NCBI RefSeq assembly: GCF_000143415.4
Contig: NW_003314266.1
Location: 3,937,674-4,001,673 of the forward strand
Source of the DNA: Selaginella moellendorffii
Lineage: Eukaryota; Streptophyta; Lycopodiopsida; Selaginellales; Selaginellaceae
Length of the DNA: 64,000 nt
Direction: 5' to 3'
Positions within the stretch are counted from its first letter, which is position 1; every line of letters begins with the position of its first letter. A model generated the notes under the pieces. It did no database searches. It saw nothing but the letters and a program-made list of their open reading frames with translations, and was not told where the DNA came from. Position numbers and translations under genes: made by a program. Positions 10,288-22,907 of this stretch are shown here, in pieces.

Positions 10288-12231
10288 GCATTTTTTGTAA
10301 TAAACAATGGCATCCCATTCAATTAGCTAGATTTTGTTTATACTAGCCATTAAGTTATTATGTCTTTGCTTGACGCAAACTACCAGTGTGCCATTTCTGG
10401 AGCTCGGAACATCTTTTTTTTCTTCATGCTAACACCTCACAGCTCCAACTTTCATTTTAGCATTTGCAATCCCTAGGAACTCTTTGTCTCATTGGCACTG
10501 CTCAGGATTACCATTGGGATTACCACTGTGGGCCATTCCGGAGATCTTTGTCAATACTCTGCTCTATGACCCCCAAAAGGTGGTGATGGCCTATGCATGG
10601 ACTGGTGCTATGGACTGATTGAGTATTATAGAGAAGTTGTGAGCTGTGTGATATTCTTGGAGGACTCAAAGTTGAGTTTACTATGAACAAATGGATATGG
10701 AAGATGTGCTTTTGTATTGCTCAAGCTTAATCCTGTTCTCCTGGATGAGCACTATCCGTAAGTTTAATTGGATTATCAATCACAAACACTTGGATCACCA
10801 AAACTAATGATACTTCCACTGGTGACACTAACAGTAACACTGTGAGAATTGACAGTAGCTCTAAAACCAAGAATAAGTTAATTCACTAACACTGGTTCCA
10901 CTTCTACTAGCAACAACATAGTGAGAACTTGGCACCAACTTCAAGGATAAGAGTTCCACTAGGTCTTAGGCCAAACCCTAACAACAACACCATGAGAACT
11001 TGTGTCATCTTCAGCAAGTGTGGTTGGAAATAAAACTCAACTATAATGCTTTACTCTATATTATTTTATGCTCTGAAATGTGCTTGAAGTGCTAGAAATG
11101 ATTTATAGTCTTTGCTGTCTTCTTAACACCCCACTTTGTTTCTCCTTGGGCATTGCCACTGCTCATAGCCAGTTTGCAACACCACACATGCAGTCCCTAT
11201 AGAATATTTTTAGCAGAAAATACAACAGAAATGCTACTTGTAAACTATTAAATTAGAATTTTCAAAGAATTTTAATTTAGATTTAAAATAAACTTTGGAT
11301 TGCATTAAATTACCTTAATTTAATAATTTTTTTTACCATTAAGCAGTAGTATTATATATTAAATATCTTATTTCATTGTTGATGATGATGAATAATCTAC
11401 AATTTTTTATTATGGTAGATAATTCTTAGACAATGATTATTGGTGGGGTGATTAACAATATTTAGTGATGGTTAATTGTTTTCTTTAATTACCTTAACTT
11501 TCCACATTACTACATATTTTTATGGTGCACTTTAGATTTAGTTATTGAGTTTGAAATATCAATGTGGCCTTTATAGTAATATTAATTCTTGCTAAGGTTG
11601 ATTTTGATAGATTGGAATTATTTTTTTTTAGTTTGATGCATTCTCAAGTATTTTGCTTATCAGGGAATGATGATTTGTTTACTTTGAGTTGTCTTTTGTG
11701 AATTTATTTTATGAATGTAATTGTGAGTCCCCAATCACATTCATGATAATTTACTTTACATGCTATTTTACATACATTGTAATTAAGTTTTATCATAAAG
11801 TTTACCTGCATGCTTACTACTGAATTTTTTGAGGTAGTACTAGTTTCTCGAATGATAACTTAATTTAGTTTTAATCTAAGATTGTTAACTTATAATTTGG
11901 TATCATTAAAATATATTGTCTCTAATATTGTCCATCATATTGATTTGCAAGTTTGGGCCAATAATGGCCTCTGCACTTTGTAAGAGATTAAAGGCCATTT
12001 GGATTCGGCAGTGATGGAGGGTGGCACTCTTGAAATGTGTGTGGTTGGGGTGCACACTAGGGCAATGACTGCCATAAGCTTAAGGTTTTAGCTAATATTC
12101 ATGGTAAATATAGTATATTGACTAATATGTTGGCTTTATCCAAGCATACACAATGAAGTGGCTAGATTCATTTTAAATTTCAAATGAATTTCATTGAAAA
12201 TTTAAATTATTATTACAAATTATTTAAATAA

Positions 12232-12271
<40 letters not shown>

Positions 12272-12300
12272 GTGTGTGTGTGTATTTATAAATTTATTTA
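10288..12300. other. AT-rich intergenic DNA
   Basis: About 2 kb with no credible ORF on either strand. AT content rises from about 11200 onward. No terminal repeats recognised. Confidence 0.6.
12233..12283. repeat. (TA)n microsatellite followed by (TG)n
   Basis: About 18 TA units run from 12235 to about 12269, followed by TGTGTGTGTGTG. It lies immediately upstream of the FKBP relic. Confidence 0.9.
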
Positions 12301-12339
12301 ATGTTCAGAAGGCGAGAAACTGAAAGTAGAAGAGGATTT

Positions 12340-13557
12340 GAAGAGTGCTATTGAGGCTAGTGTCCGAGCACGAGCAGCTATTGTGGAGAATGAAGAAAAA
12401 ACTCTCTCATTGGCCAGTGAATTCCAAGAGAAGGTGGCGGCAGGTTTGCTCAAGCCTGGTGAGGAGCAAGAGATCGGCAAGAATGGCCTCAAGAAGCTGC
12501 TCGTCAAGGCCGGAACTGGCTGGGAGATGCCAGAGCCTGGCGATGAAGTGAAAGGTGGTAGCGCCCTTCTCTCTCGCCCTGGCGTCGCAATGCTGGTAGA
12601 TTCTTGCAGTTCACTACACTACCCCGTTTTGATTGCTGTCAACAGGATGATGAAGGGGGAAAAAGCTTTGCTGACTGTGAGGCCGAAATGTGAGATGTTT
12701 GTGTGTTTGTTTAGCTAAGTTTCTAATGCGTTGGATCGTCTAGATGGTCTTAGCGAATCACTTTCTACCGATCTGGAGCTGGTATCTTGGAAAACTGTTG
12801 AGAAAATCGGCCAAGATGGCAAAATTATGAAGAAGATTATCAAGGCGAGTGAAGGACGTGATGATGGAACCAGTGAGTTTCTTAAAACCATCTCGAGCTC
12901 TCTGTTAACGGTGATGATAATGCAGTCAAGTATGTGCGCCAAGCTTTTGGACGGCACTGTGTTTAAGAAGAAAGGCGAAGATCCCTTCGAGTTTAAAACT
13001 GATGAAGGTCTTTTCTAAATCTGGTACTTTCCGCTGATAACCTGTTTTAGTGTTTTTTTTTATGAACAAGTTATTGATGCGTTGGACAAGGCAGCAGAGG
13101 AGAAGCTGCAGGTAAGACTCAAGAGGCCATCATAAATTGCATCCTGACAAGTATTTTAGGCCCTGGACCACGACTCTAGCTTTACTGACGATGAGAAAGT
13201 GACGAGCTGCTGCAAGGTTAGCGAGTCTCTCTCCTTGTGTATTTACCTGTTTTCATACAATTGAATCTCTCGCAGAACGAAAAGGCTCTCTATAGCAGAG
13301 CTCTAGCTTACACGCACATTGCTGATTTCAACCTGGCCGAGTCTGACATCAACTCAGCGGGGCTGGGCCTGGCCGAGTTTGATATCCAAAACGTATCAGA
13401 AAACCGGTAAGAATCATCACTCGCGTTCCATCAAACCAAGGCTCACGCGTTTATCCTACAGCAACTTGAGAATGGAGTACAAGTCGCTGAACAAAAAAGC
13501 TCTATGGCCACATGTTCGCAAGGCTGAGGAAGTTAGAACAGGCAAGTTTTTTGGATA
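12340..13557 (+). pseudogene. Decayed FKBP-TPR immunophilin (ROF1/FKBP62-like)
   Basis: Recognisable pieces of a large plant FKBP occur in order. They are EIGKNGLKKLLVKAGTGWEM with PEPGDEV (start of an FKBP domain), MMKGEKALLTVRPKCEM, LELVSWKTVEKIGQDGKIMK, LLDGTVFKKKGEDPFEFKTD (later FKBP domains), NEKALYSRALAYTHIADFNL (TPR) and LRMEYKSLNKKALWPHVRKA (TPR end). Most of each FKBP domain between these pieces is missing, and no splice path keeps one frame through the first two blocks. Intact members are peptidyl-prolyl isomerases and HSP90 co-chaperones with three FKBP domains and three TPRs. This copy could not fold as such. Some introns still look spliceable, so it may be transcribed. Confidence 0.72.
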
Positions 13558-13880
13558 ATCTTTTTCTTACACGAAAGTTTAGTCTCTTTTCAATCTTGTG
13601 CGACTTGTTGGGAGGGTGAGCCACAGAAGGCGCGGCTCCTGGAACACCGTTTAGAATGAGCCGCAGTGCCCCATCCACTCCATCCACTCGCTCCGGAGGA
13701 TGGATTTCGAGGGCTTCCCACGTCTGCCAAGTTCTCTTGCTGCGAAACTGGTGATTCGATTCCAGGGGCTGGGAGCAAACAAGGATGTGAACGGAGAAAG
13801 CCACTCACTCGCAAAAAAGCTATGGAGCCATGGTATGTGAGTTCCTTGAAAAGCTCTTCCTGCGAATCAAGGATGTGAGC
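13558..13880. other. Unidentified GC-richer block
   Basis: This block differs in composition from its neighbours and is open on the minus strand from 13590 to 13997 without a known motif. It may be a transposon fragment that joined the FKBP relic to the PRXL2 fragment. No terminal repeats seen. Confidence 0.3.
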
Positions 13881-14579
13881 CGAGGAAGGATCGAACTGCG
13901 TTGCATTTGCTAGGCATTTTGGGTATGACTTCTGTTTGACAAGAAGTCGCTTTTTTTCTTTCTTTCTCTTGATCATCAGGTGTATCTTCTGTCGCAAACG
14001 GGCTGATGTTCACAGTCACTCTTTCTTTAGGCAAAAGCATTTGCTAGCCAGACACAGTTCCCCGGAGGTATCTACATGAGATTTTTCGTCATCGCATTGT
14101 CTGATACACCTCTCGTTTCACAGAAGTTTATGCCGATCCAACCCATGCTTCATTTGAAGCGTTCCAATTCGTCTCTGGCGCGTCCACCATCTTTAATCCC
14201 AAGGTACGCAAATCCATCTACGTGGTTGTTAGCTGAACTTACAGTGTCAAAGGCTGCTATGCGAGTTATGGGAGCTCATTTTGAAGGCTATCGACAAGAC
14301 TGGGGGCTCTCTTTTGAGAAAGATACTGTACAGAGAGGTGGCTGGTAAGGTCTCATGTCATTCTAGAGCGATACCGCAGGCAGCAAGGAGGCATTGGCAT
14401 TGCTGGGCCCGGAAAAGATTGGTTGCTCTACATCCACAAGGTTCGTCTTTGTGCTTTCGAAGTTATGTTTGCTTGAATTTTTCTCTTTCATACAGGACAA
14501 GGAAGCAGGCGACGAGCCCGACATCAAAGAAGTCATAGCAGCATGTTGTGAGAAACAAAACTTGTCATGCTGTAAGTAA
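13881..14579 (+). pseudogene. Truncated copy of peroxiredoxin-like 2 (PRXL2) gene
   Basis: Homologous to the intact gene at 31221-32391. The 5' exons are gone. Homology begins at GAAGGATCGAACTGC in exon 2 and includes the CxxC exon (CIFCRKRADV). About 165 bp holding the end of exon 3, an intron and all of exon 4 are then deleted, so GATGTT is joined to CACAGTCAC. The remaining exons (AKAFASQTQFPG, YADPTHASFEAFQF, AAMRVMGAHFEGYRQDWGLS, DKEAGDEPDIKEVIAACC) persist. The tail is one codon block longer (SCCK) than in the intact copy. It faces the 524-aa PPR gene tail-to-tail. Confidence 0.8.
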
Positions 14580-14594
14580 TCGCTGTTCATTCCT

Positions 14595-16169
14595 TTACTG
14601 GTGCCTCATTTTTTTTGGTCCTTGCAGGCCTATTTCTCGCTGCAAGTTCTCAGTAATCTGCAAGCTTTGGACGAGACCTCCGTCCGCATTCATGTAAACA
14701 ATGTTGGCAAGCAACACGCTCGCATAAGTGGCCGCTCTCGGGTTGGATCGAATCACTTCCTTGGCCGCTCGGACTCCCAGCTCCAGGTTGTTGTGGCTGC
14801 TACAGGCACCGAGCAAGCACATCCAGTCCGAAAAGCTCGGCTCAAACGGCATCGCATCGATCAAATCCTCGGCCTCCTCCAGATAGTTTGCCCGTCCCAG
14901 AAGGTCCACAATGCACGAGTAGTGCTGCTTGGTGGGAGTCAGAGAAAAGTCCGCTATCATCGAGAGAAAGCACTGCCGGCTGGTGTAGAGCTTCCCTGAA
15001 TGGTTACAAGCGATCACCACGGACACGAAGCACGTCTCGTCGGGAGCTTCCACCAGCTTGAGCTTGTCATATGTATCCAGGACTCTGGAGAACTGTCCGT
15101 TTTGAGCAAAGGCCGCGAGAATCGCCCTCCAAGAGATGATATCCAGCAGCGGTGACAGATCGAAGAACTTGGCAGCGCGATCGATATGCCCGTTGTGCGC
15201 ATAGGCAGAAAACATGGTCGTCTGGGATCCAGCGTCTCTCTCCGGCATCGCATTGTACGTCATCTGGGCCTCGCCGCAGTAGCCGGACTGGCCGTACGCG
15301 AAGATCATCGTGTTCCACGAGACCAGGCTCTGAAGTGGCATTTGATCGAACGTAAACTTGGCTTCCTCCACCTGTCTCGCGTGAGCGTACACTGCAATCA
15401 TCGCATTCCATGCGATGGAGTTGCGCTCCGGCATTGATTCGAACACGCTCTTGGCGCTTTCGAGGTGGCCGGTTTGGGTGTAGCTCGTCACCATTGTCGT
15501 CCATGAAACTAAGTCTCTCTCTGGCATTGCTTCGAATAGCTCCTTGGCTTTGAGTGTATGCCCGTTTTGGGCATATGCCGCAAGCATGGAATTCCACGAA
15601 ACTAGATTTCTTTGGGGCATATGGTCGAACAAAGTTCTAGCTTCCTCGACTTTTGCCTTGTTTGAGTAAGCTGCCAGGAGTGAAGTCCACGATACAAGAT
15701 TCCTTTCTGGCATAGTCTCGAAGACTGTTTTCGCGTTTTCAGGGTGCCCACTTTGGGTATATGCTGCTAGAATAGAAGTCCAGACTACGATATTCCACAT
15801 TGGCATCTTGTCAAAGGTCTTTTTAGCTTGGGTTAAATTTTTGGCTTTTGCATAGGCTGTAATAAGCATACTCCATGAGACGAGATCCCTTTCAGGCATT
15901 TTGTCAAATGTGTTTTTCGCTTTTTCAAGAAGACCGTTTCGGGCATATGCAGCAAAAAGGAAGAACCAGGAGAATGAATTCTTGTCACATTTCATTTCAT
16001 CAAAGATGGACTGGGCCTGCTTTGGACTGCCACAATTCCCATACATTTCAATCAGTCTGTTGCAAACAATGATATCCTTAATCTGTAGAAAGTATGGAAT
16101 ATAATTTTCGAGACTGGCTGGACTATTGCATTTCCGTATTATCTCCAAGCAATGCTCTCTCTCTTGCAT
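14595..16169 (-). CDS. Intronless PPR protein, 524 aa
   Basis: A single open frame with a short N-terminal region (MQEREHCLEIIRKCNS), then about 12-13 PPR motifs, mostly 31-residue units (RDLVSWSMLITAYAKAKNLT, RNLVSWTSLLAAYSNKAKVE and similar). A longer P/L pair follows (PDETCFVSVVIACNHSG and TPTKQHYSCIVDLLGRANYL). The C-terminus has an E-type region (SDWMCLLGACSSHNNLELGV, RAATYASVLLANI), with no DYW domain. Expected role: binding a specific organellar transcript. A decayed paralogue of the same gene lies at 30200-31195, again tail-to-tail with a PRXL2 gene. That shows the gene pair was duplicated together. Confidence 0.9.
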   Translation of the reverse strand: MQEREHCLEIIRKCNSPASLENYIPYFLQIKDIIVCNRLIEMYGNCGSPKQAQSIFDEMKCDKNSFSWFFLFAAYARNGLLEKAKNTFDKMPERDLVSWSMLITAYAKAKNLTQAKKTFDKMPMWNIVVWTSILAAYTQSGHPENAKTVFETMPERNLVSWTSLLAAYSNKAKVEEARTLFDHMPQRNLVSWNSMLAAYAQNGHTLKAKELFEAMPERDLVSWTTMVTSYTQTGHLESAKSVFESMPERNSIAWNAMIAVYAHARQVEEAKFTFDQMPLQSLVSWNTMIFAYGQSGYCGEAQMTYNAMPERDAGSQTTMFSAYAHNGHIDRAAKFFDLSPLLDIISWRAILAAFAQNGQFSRVLDTYDKLKLVEAPDETCFVSVVIACNHSGKLYTSRQCFLSMIADFSLTPTKQHYSCIVDLLGRANYLEEAEDLIDAMPFEPSFSDWMCLLGACSSHNNLELGVRAAKEVIRSNPRAATYASVLLANIVYMNADGGLVQSLQITENLQREIGLQGPKKMRHQ

Positions 16170-16745
16170 CTCTTAATATCATGTTGTTATATAAATTATT
16201 ATTGCTTTCAATATGAGCTTAGCAATACTGTCCACAGTCCATGGTAGCAATGTAATGGTAAGAAGATTTGAGAAGACATGGATATTTTTGTGGTAAATTA
16301 GAAATTGTCCAGAAAATATTGGCCAGTTGACAAAGATTATTGTTCAACACATGTCTCCTCCTCTCAATGTCCACTCTTTCTAGTTTTCCTTGCTCCATGC
16401 AACAGTGCCATCTTAAGGATAAAGAACTTTTTAAAAAAAGTCTACATACCTTTTCTAAAGTTTATATTTGGTATGCTATTTTTGTCAGTGTAAATCTTAT
16501 TTAACTTAGAAGATAATATAATGTTTTATATATAGAAAGTGGGAGTTACAATTTCTCGAAATCATGTTAGAAATATGCCTATATAATTTGGCAAATTTTA
16601 CTTGTTACTACTGGTTATGAGGCAAAATATTCTGAATGATAATTAAAGAATTAGAGTGGAAAATCACAACCGTTAGATTTTCGAACATCCAGAGATACCT
16701 AGGCTTTTTCCTTGAGAAACCAATTCAACAACAAAATTTCGTCTC
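16170..16745. other. AT-rich intergenic DNA
   Basis: No credible ORF; lies between the 5' end of the PPR gene and the 3' end of the alpha-adaptin gene. Confidence 0.5.
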
Positions 16746-19700
16746 CTAGATCAAACCAGCGAGTGAGGCAGCAGGACCAACGAGATCATCTGCAGGGCTT
16801 GGCATTCCTGGCAGGCTGGTTGGCGCAGCACCAGATGGTATATCAACTAGCCTCTCTTTGATATATTCCTTCAACCTGTGATTGCCCTTCCAGTTAATAC
16901 ACACACACACACACACACATCAAGGAAAACTTACTCCAGGGCAACGCTTGTATCCGGAGTACCCACTGTGAGTCTTATTTGGGTCCGATCTGCCGGATCG
17001 GTTTCAATCCTTATCTGTAATCAAAGTGCGTGACACTGCCAACAAAAAGAGATAGCTTACCAAGCATAGAGTCGGGTTTTCCGAAAAGTAAGTTGCCGCA
17101 CCAACGATGTTATTTACATTTGGATCCTGAGCAAAAGCCGAAAACCTCAGTGCATCTGGGAATGAAAACTAAAAACTCACATAGCCCGGAGCGATCGCAA
17201 CGTGAAGACTACCAAGCAAGTCGGACATTTCTTGGAGCGGAAGAGGCTTCACCCCGCGTACCTGGAAAGCATCTGGATGTAGAGACAGATCCTTAGAAAA
17301 CACACCCTCACTCACCACTTCTTGCAGCAGCTTATTCGGAGGGCCCATAAGAGCTTTCCAGCGAGCAATATAGTCTGCAGGAGCTAGCGTTGCTCCTTGT
17401 AGGAACTTGCTCATAATAACGGGAAGCCGGAGCTTGAAGCTAACCTGGAACCGTAAAAATCAAACTATAGTTTCCATTAACTATGAGATGCAAGCTTACC
17501 ATAGCTGACGAATTGTTGTAGCTAAAATCAAGGACAGGAATTTCTCTGCTTGGAGACAGGTTGGTGACTTCCACTGGACATTGTACCTGTTACAATGAAC
17601 ATCAACACGACGAGTTAGGATGAGTGACGAATGAAAAAAGAAAGAAAAACCTGTGCTCTAGGAGGAATTGTGTCAGGTACGTTCGATGTCAAGAGCTGCA
17701 TGTGCCGGGGAGGTAATATCACTGCCTTCACCGATAACAATGGTGCAGTATGCTTATTGCCAAGAAACAAAACTATACGCCCTTGGTTACCACGCCATTC
17801 CGCTTTCAAACCAATCTGCAATAGTACATTATAGCAAGGAAAATAATAATCCGCTTGCCTGAATGAAAGGATCTTCATAAAGAATGCCGCTGTCTTTTCT
17901 GCAGAGCGCATCGAACCACTCCGTGACGCTGCCGGTAGGCTGCAAACAGGACTTTGTAAGACTTGACAATCGTTTCTCAACATACCTGAACTGTCGAAGC
18001 CTGATTGTCCATGAGTGCTAGCGCCAGGGAATCACCTGGTCCAACTAGCGGCGAACTTTCGGGAGCACTGTGCGTAGGTGCAGCTTCAATAGCAAGAAAA
18101 TCTACGGGAGCTGGTGACTGTCCACCATTTGCAACTGGTACAGTAGGCGCCTCCTGCCAGCATCCAAATGCTATAAAACATTTATAAAGTCTGCCACGAC
18201 TTACAATGTTTCTTTGCCCCGAAGGTACTCTTGTAAGCGCTGGATGAACGCCATTAGCAGGCTTTTGATCTGCTACAACGACAGCGGTTGATGTCAGCTG
18301 CATGAGCCTTAGTTTAGTAGCACTCGTATCAGCCACGTCCACTTCGGTGTCCTCGGCTTTCTTCAGAAGCGCAGACTGCAGAAACTTTAACACATGATTA
18401 TGTGAATAGTAAGGAAGGCATAAAACCTGTCTTTCGGGGAACTTGGGCATCTCAGCCATCACGTCCACCATTGACGGGCCTTTCCGACTGAGAGCATAAT
18501 ATTCACTGGCTCGTTGCTGAACTTCCGCATCCAAGTAAGTTTCGTTCCTAAGAGGTAGACGTTAGTCCCCAACTCAGTAGAAAAACAGAAACATTACTTC
18601 CTGAAAACAGCTAGCACATGATTTTGCAGCTCCGGATCGACAGTTTGTGAATGCAGCAAAATCTTGATATAAGCTGAAAGAAGAATAGCCTTGGTAGGCG
18701 TCCTGTAGAAAGAGCCTGTTATACGGAGGAAGAATAAAGAAATGAAGCTTACGAAACGGTTGCGAATTTGTCATGGATAATGGAAAACACTTCTTTCGGA
18801 CTACATCCTGGCCTTCGTGACAGTAAATGACTGTACTCCCCCAGCAAATAGCCAGCCACCTACATGGTTTAAACTTATCAAGGGCGTGAAAACAATGTAA
18901 ACAAAATCCCACCTTCACCATAGTCTCGTGCACCGCCGGTTTGTCCAGAAAGTCTCGAGCTTTAGCGGCTGCGTACGGCTGTGAAGCACATGAGTTAAAT
19001 GACAATAAAAAAACGCCATACCCACCTGCAGATCATCATTGTTTGTCACAAATTGGACTACTCTGTACCAAATGTCATCGCTAACGAAATCTCCAGCCTT
19101 CTCAATAAGCTGTAAGATAACATCCACGTACCTAGCCAAAACAATTCCTTATTAGCAACAGGGAGAGATTTCTTCAGATATCAATACCATGACAGATCCG
19201 GAGCGAATTTCTCAGCCAGAATGGCAGCCTTAAGCGCAAGCTCCTCACGTATTGCAAAATCAGCAGTTGTCAGATACTGCAAGGGTTTAAAAACAGTGAG
19301 GGATACATCTTAAAGCCGCAAGAAATACCTGCAAAAGCTCCTCAACAATATCTTTCGCATTTGTTACATCACACATTCCATAAAGCAAATCCAGAGATCG
19401 CCTTCGAATACTGCAAAGAGAAATACACTGAACAAGGAGATCGATGAAGATAATTCTAAACCTTATATCCGGGTCCCTCAAAGATGTGATTATCTGCACT
19501 TGATGCCTTTTTATGCTTTCTTGTACGTCAGAAACCATAAGCATTCTGGTCATATTTTCCTGCAGTGAAAAACAAGGTAAAGTATAGCGTAAGGCCACAA
19601 ATATCCATACCAGTCCAAGATATCGAATGTTGGGCTCACGGACAGCAATAAACTTTCCAAGTAGACCAACACATTGTGCCATCATATCTTTCTCTGCGTC

Positions 19701-21108
19701 TAAATGCATCACCTGCGCGACAAAAAAAAGGCTCTTGAATGGAACAACAGAAAAAGAAAAAACCTACCAAAGCCAGAGCTTCAAAGAGAACAGCATGGGT
19801 TGCATTGTTCTTATTGATATTCTTCACGGCATCAGTTCCCATGAGGACTCTTTGAAGAACCTACACTTTGCAAAATGTGGCAAATGACTTTGATCGGTTT
19901 AAACAAGTTCAGAGCTACCTCAAAAAGGGATCGCCTAATGTTCGGATCATCAATCGCCGGGAAATATTGCAAAACTCGCATTGTTTTTACCTGCTCAAAT
20001 CACTAAACAGAAAGAGTAAATATGGTGTTCCCAAAGTCAACCGCAAAAACATCGACGAAAAACAAACCTGGAGCCAAGGAGATGGAATACCGTAGTATGT
20101 GTACTCCTGAGGAATATCTTGGCTCCTGGTTAAGCGCTCCAGAACACGAACGCATTTTGAAACGCAGTTCCAGTACGCGTCGGGATTGTTAGCCACGAGA
20201 GCAACGAGCAAGCTCATGACAGCCGTAAGGACTCCAATTTCTCTTTCGTCAAGCAGCTGAGACATTCGATCCGCCCTGTCATGGAGATTAGTCCACAATC
20301 AGGAAGACAAGCCTCTTGAAATACCCACCAGCCGTCCACGCTGACAACATCCGGATTCTTCCTGTAAAGTCGCAGAAGACACAATGCAGCCTTCTTCCGC
20401 ACCAGTGGCCGACAGGAGTTCGAAATCTAAAGCACATAGCGCCTAGGATCAAGAGACACCAGGCCGATAAACAGAACTTACCAGCAGCTTTTGCACATCG
20501 GGAGCTAGTGACTCGGAAAACTCCTTGCCACCAATGTTCCCAACCTGGATAACTTCCGCCTAAGACGACAAAAACTCTGAAAACTACAGAAGCATACCAT
20601 TGTCAGCGCCAGGCACTGAAATGTCTCGTTCCTTCCGATAATGTCATTCCGGACAGTGTTTATAACAAGCCGCAAGAAGTCGTGGTTTTCGTTCAGCAAA
20701 GAAGAGGTGACAATGTACCCCACCTGCGAGAACAAGTCTAGATTCCACCAAGACAAAACCAAGAACACTATTTACCTGCTTTTCAGCGTACTTGGGAGCT
20801 GAGATCAAAGACACCGCTTCCATATGCCCGAAATCGACATCATAACCAAGCATGAAGATGTAGAGCATCTTCCAAACGTATTTTTTCTTCTCATAAGGCG
20901 TCAATCCCTGGCGCAAGCGGGCAATCTTAGCAATCCGAGACGAAGAAACCCAAGCAGCAAGAAAAAGATCACTCACCTTGTCATTCTTAAACTTGGTGCG
21001 AATGTTCGCGAGCTCCTTGTCGACACGAGCCCGCTCCAGCTCCTTATTCTGGCAGTTCCTCACATCGCTGATGAAGACCGACAACCCTCGCATGCCGGAC
21101 AGCGCCAT
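16746..21108 (-). CDS. AP2A: AP-2 complex subunit alpha (alpha-adaptin)
   Basis: About 27 short exons can be chained from [20 protein letters not shown] (start 21108) to [17 protein letters not shown] and TAG at 16746-16748, giving roughly 1,000 aa. The adaptin trunk is clear ([73 protein letters not shown]). An Ala/Pro-rich hinge follows (exons ending [14 protein letters not shown]-type), then the appendage (ear) domain ([60 protein letters not shown]). The protein recruits cargo and clathrin at the plasma membrane. All exon joins I followed are in frame with GT-AG introns, so the gene looks functional. The last intron contains an (AC)n run near 16899-16919. Confidence 0.95.
16897..16919. 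repeat. (AC)n microsatellite in the last AP-2 alpha intron
   Basis: Eleven or so AC units inside an intron; no sign that it affects splicing. Confidence 0.85.
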
Positions 21109-21516
21109 CGCGCGCTCGCGGCGCCGCTAAAACCCTCAGATCTGGCCCTGCCGAGCTAAAGCCCCGAGAATGCGCCGCCGCTTCAACACCGCCGCGACAC
21201 GAGCACCGAATGCATCGCCCGAGCTGCCGAAATTTCGCCCGCGCCGCGCCGCGACGGGCGCTGGTCGATTACCTGTGCCAGATCCCGCGCGAGAGGATGA
21301 GCATCGGATGGAACGCGCGGCGCCCGGCGACCTGGAAGAGCGCCGAGAAGAAGCGAGGGCTTTGAAAAGAAGAAAAATTAACAAAACCTATTAACCATGT
21401 AGCTTATAAACGTAGTTATTTATCACTAAACTCAATTAGTGACAATTAATGCAGGTTAACAATCTCTTATTGATACGAGCAAAATTTGTTTCCATGGTTT
21501 CCATTTTATCACAGCT
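21109..21516. promoter_or_regulatory. Upstream region of the alpha-adaptin gene
   Basis: The GC-rich part 21109-21370 is directly upstream of the alpha-adaptin start and probably holds its 5' UTR and promoter. The rest is AT-rich and contains the 3' end of the neighbouring TPR gene. A 74-codon plus-strand ORF (21170-21394) here is Arg-rich low-complexity and not a convincing gene. Confidence 0.4.
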
Positions 21517-22789
21517 TTAAGATTGGGTCGCTACTTTGGAGCTTTCTTCTTCCATGCGCTGCTTGGCATCGCTTCGTGCCCTGTTAACCAGATCCTCGAT
21601 CGCCTCCCTACCTTCGTAGTATTGCGGGCAGTACTTCTCAAAATTGCTGAAGTGTTCTTCGGCTTGATCTAGTTCTCCCAGCATGCAGCAAACCAGCCCC
21701 TGAAAATCGAATCACCAGTTTGGCAAACTTTACAACCGAGGAGGAAGAACAAGAAAAAGAGAAAAGCCTTTTTTACTTGGCAGACGTGTGGACGGAAGTC
21801 TGTCGGATCCTCCTTGCTCAGCTGCTCGTAGAGTTCCAGAGCTTGTGGCAATTCTTCCTGGACAAACGCAAGCTTGAAGAGATGAGAGGTTTCTTTGATC
21901 TAGAAATGGATCTTTACCTTGAGAGTGAGGAGCTGGCCTTTGAGCATCCGGAAGTTCCTCGCGTCCTTGGGCCTGTCCTCTTCGGTGGCCTTTGCCGCGG
22001 CGTCCTCCACGATTTTCTGGATGAAATCGATGTCTTTGCCTTGCTTCTTGAGAACCAACGCAAGGCCCTGTCAAGAGCAAGAGACAAACAAACAAAAATC
22101 ACTCCTTGCAAAAGAGAAAGTTCTCTAAAGCTTACTTGGAGTGCTCGAAGGGACAGAGGGTCCACCTTCACGGCATCCTCAAACTCCTTGAGAGCGTTGT
22201 CCAAATCTCCAATGTACTCATAAGCGTGGCCGCGGATGAATCTAAACTCTAACTGCGACGGATTCATGTCGATGAGCTTGGAAAGGACCTTGATCGCCGC
22301 TGGCATGTCCCTCTTCTCCATGAATCCGTGGAGCCGAGTGAGATCATCCAAAATCTCCTCCTCCTCCTCCTGCGTTCTCCTCCTCAAAGTCTTCTTCTTC
22401 TCTGGAGCGCCTTCTTTTTGCTCCATAGCCGTGGTAGTGGCCACATTCTCGTTAGCGCTGGCTATGGCTTCCTCCGCCCTGGCAACTCTACACGAATTCA
22501 TGCCCGCCGCGAGCAAAAGGGCCGAGCTCCCCAAGAACAAAGCCGCGATTCTGCGAACCCTGTCCTTCAGAGACCTCTCTTCCACCGCCAATGGAAGCCG
22601 CGAGCACTGCGGCCGCGATCTCGACAGCGATCGCCTTCGTCCGCTACTGTCTGGCGCAGCAAACCTGATCGATCCGGGAGACGAAATCTCAAGCCTCCTG
22701 GAGCTCGGCACTGTCGCCGGCAGAGGCATTCTGGAAGCTCTTCCCAGCGCATGCAGCGCCAAAGCCGTAGACGAGGCGACCATCTCCAT
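21517..22789 (-). CDS. SG1: Plastid TPR protein, SLOW GREEN 1-like
   Basis: Four exons, 22136-22789, 21918-22067, 21777-21857 and 21517-21699, join in frame to 355 aa. The first 100 residues are Ser/Arg-rich with few acidic residues (MEMVASSTALALHALGRASR), as in chloroplast transit peptides. A hydrophobic segment follows (AALFLGSSALLLAAGMNS), then a Glu-rich linker. TPR units follow: AIKVLSKLIDMNPSQLEFRF, YEYIGDLDNALKEFEDAVKV, ALELYEQLSKEDPTDFRPHV and GLVCCMLGELDQAEEHFSNF. The last two resemble the SLOW GREEN 1 family, needed for early chloroplast development in Arabidopsis. Assignment to that family is by eye; another plastid TPR protein is possible. The transcription unit follows alpha-adaptin in the same direction. 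Confidence 0.72.
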
Positions 22790-22907
22790 CGCGGTCGCTT
22801 TGCTAAAGCCCTAACCCTAAAATGATAAACCCATCGTTATGGATCTAACGGCTTGGAGTACGAAAAAAAGGAATAAATATCTTTTGTTTAAACTAATAAA
22901 AACTTAT

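Noticed and set aside
21170-21394. Arg-rich 74-codon plus-strand ORF upstream of alpha-adaptin
   Set aside because: Low-complexity product of GC-rich promoter DNA; no start context or homologue recognised.
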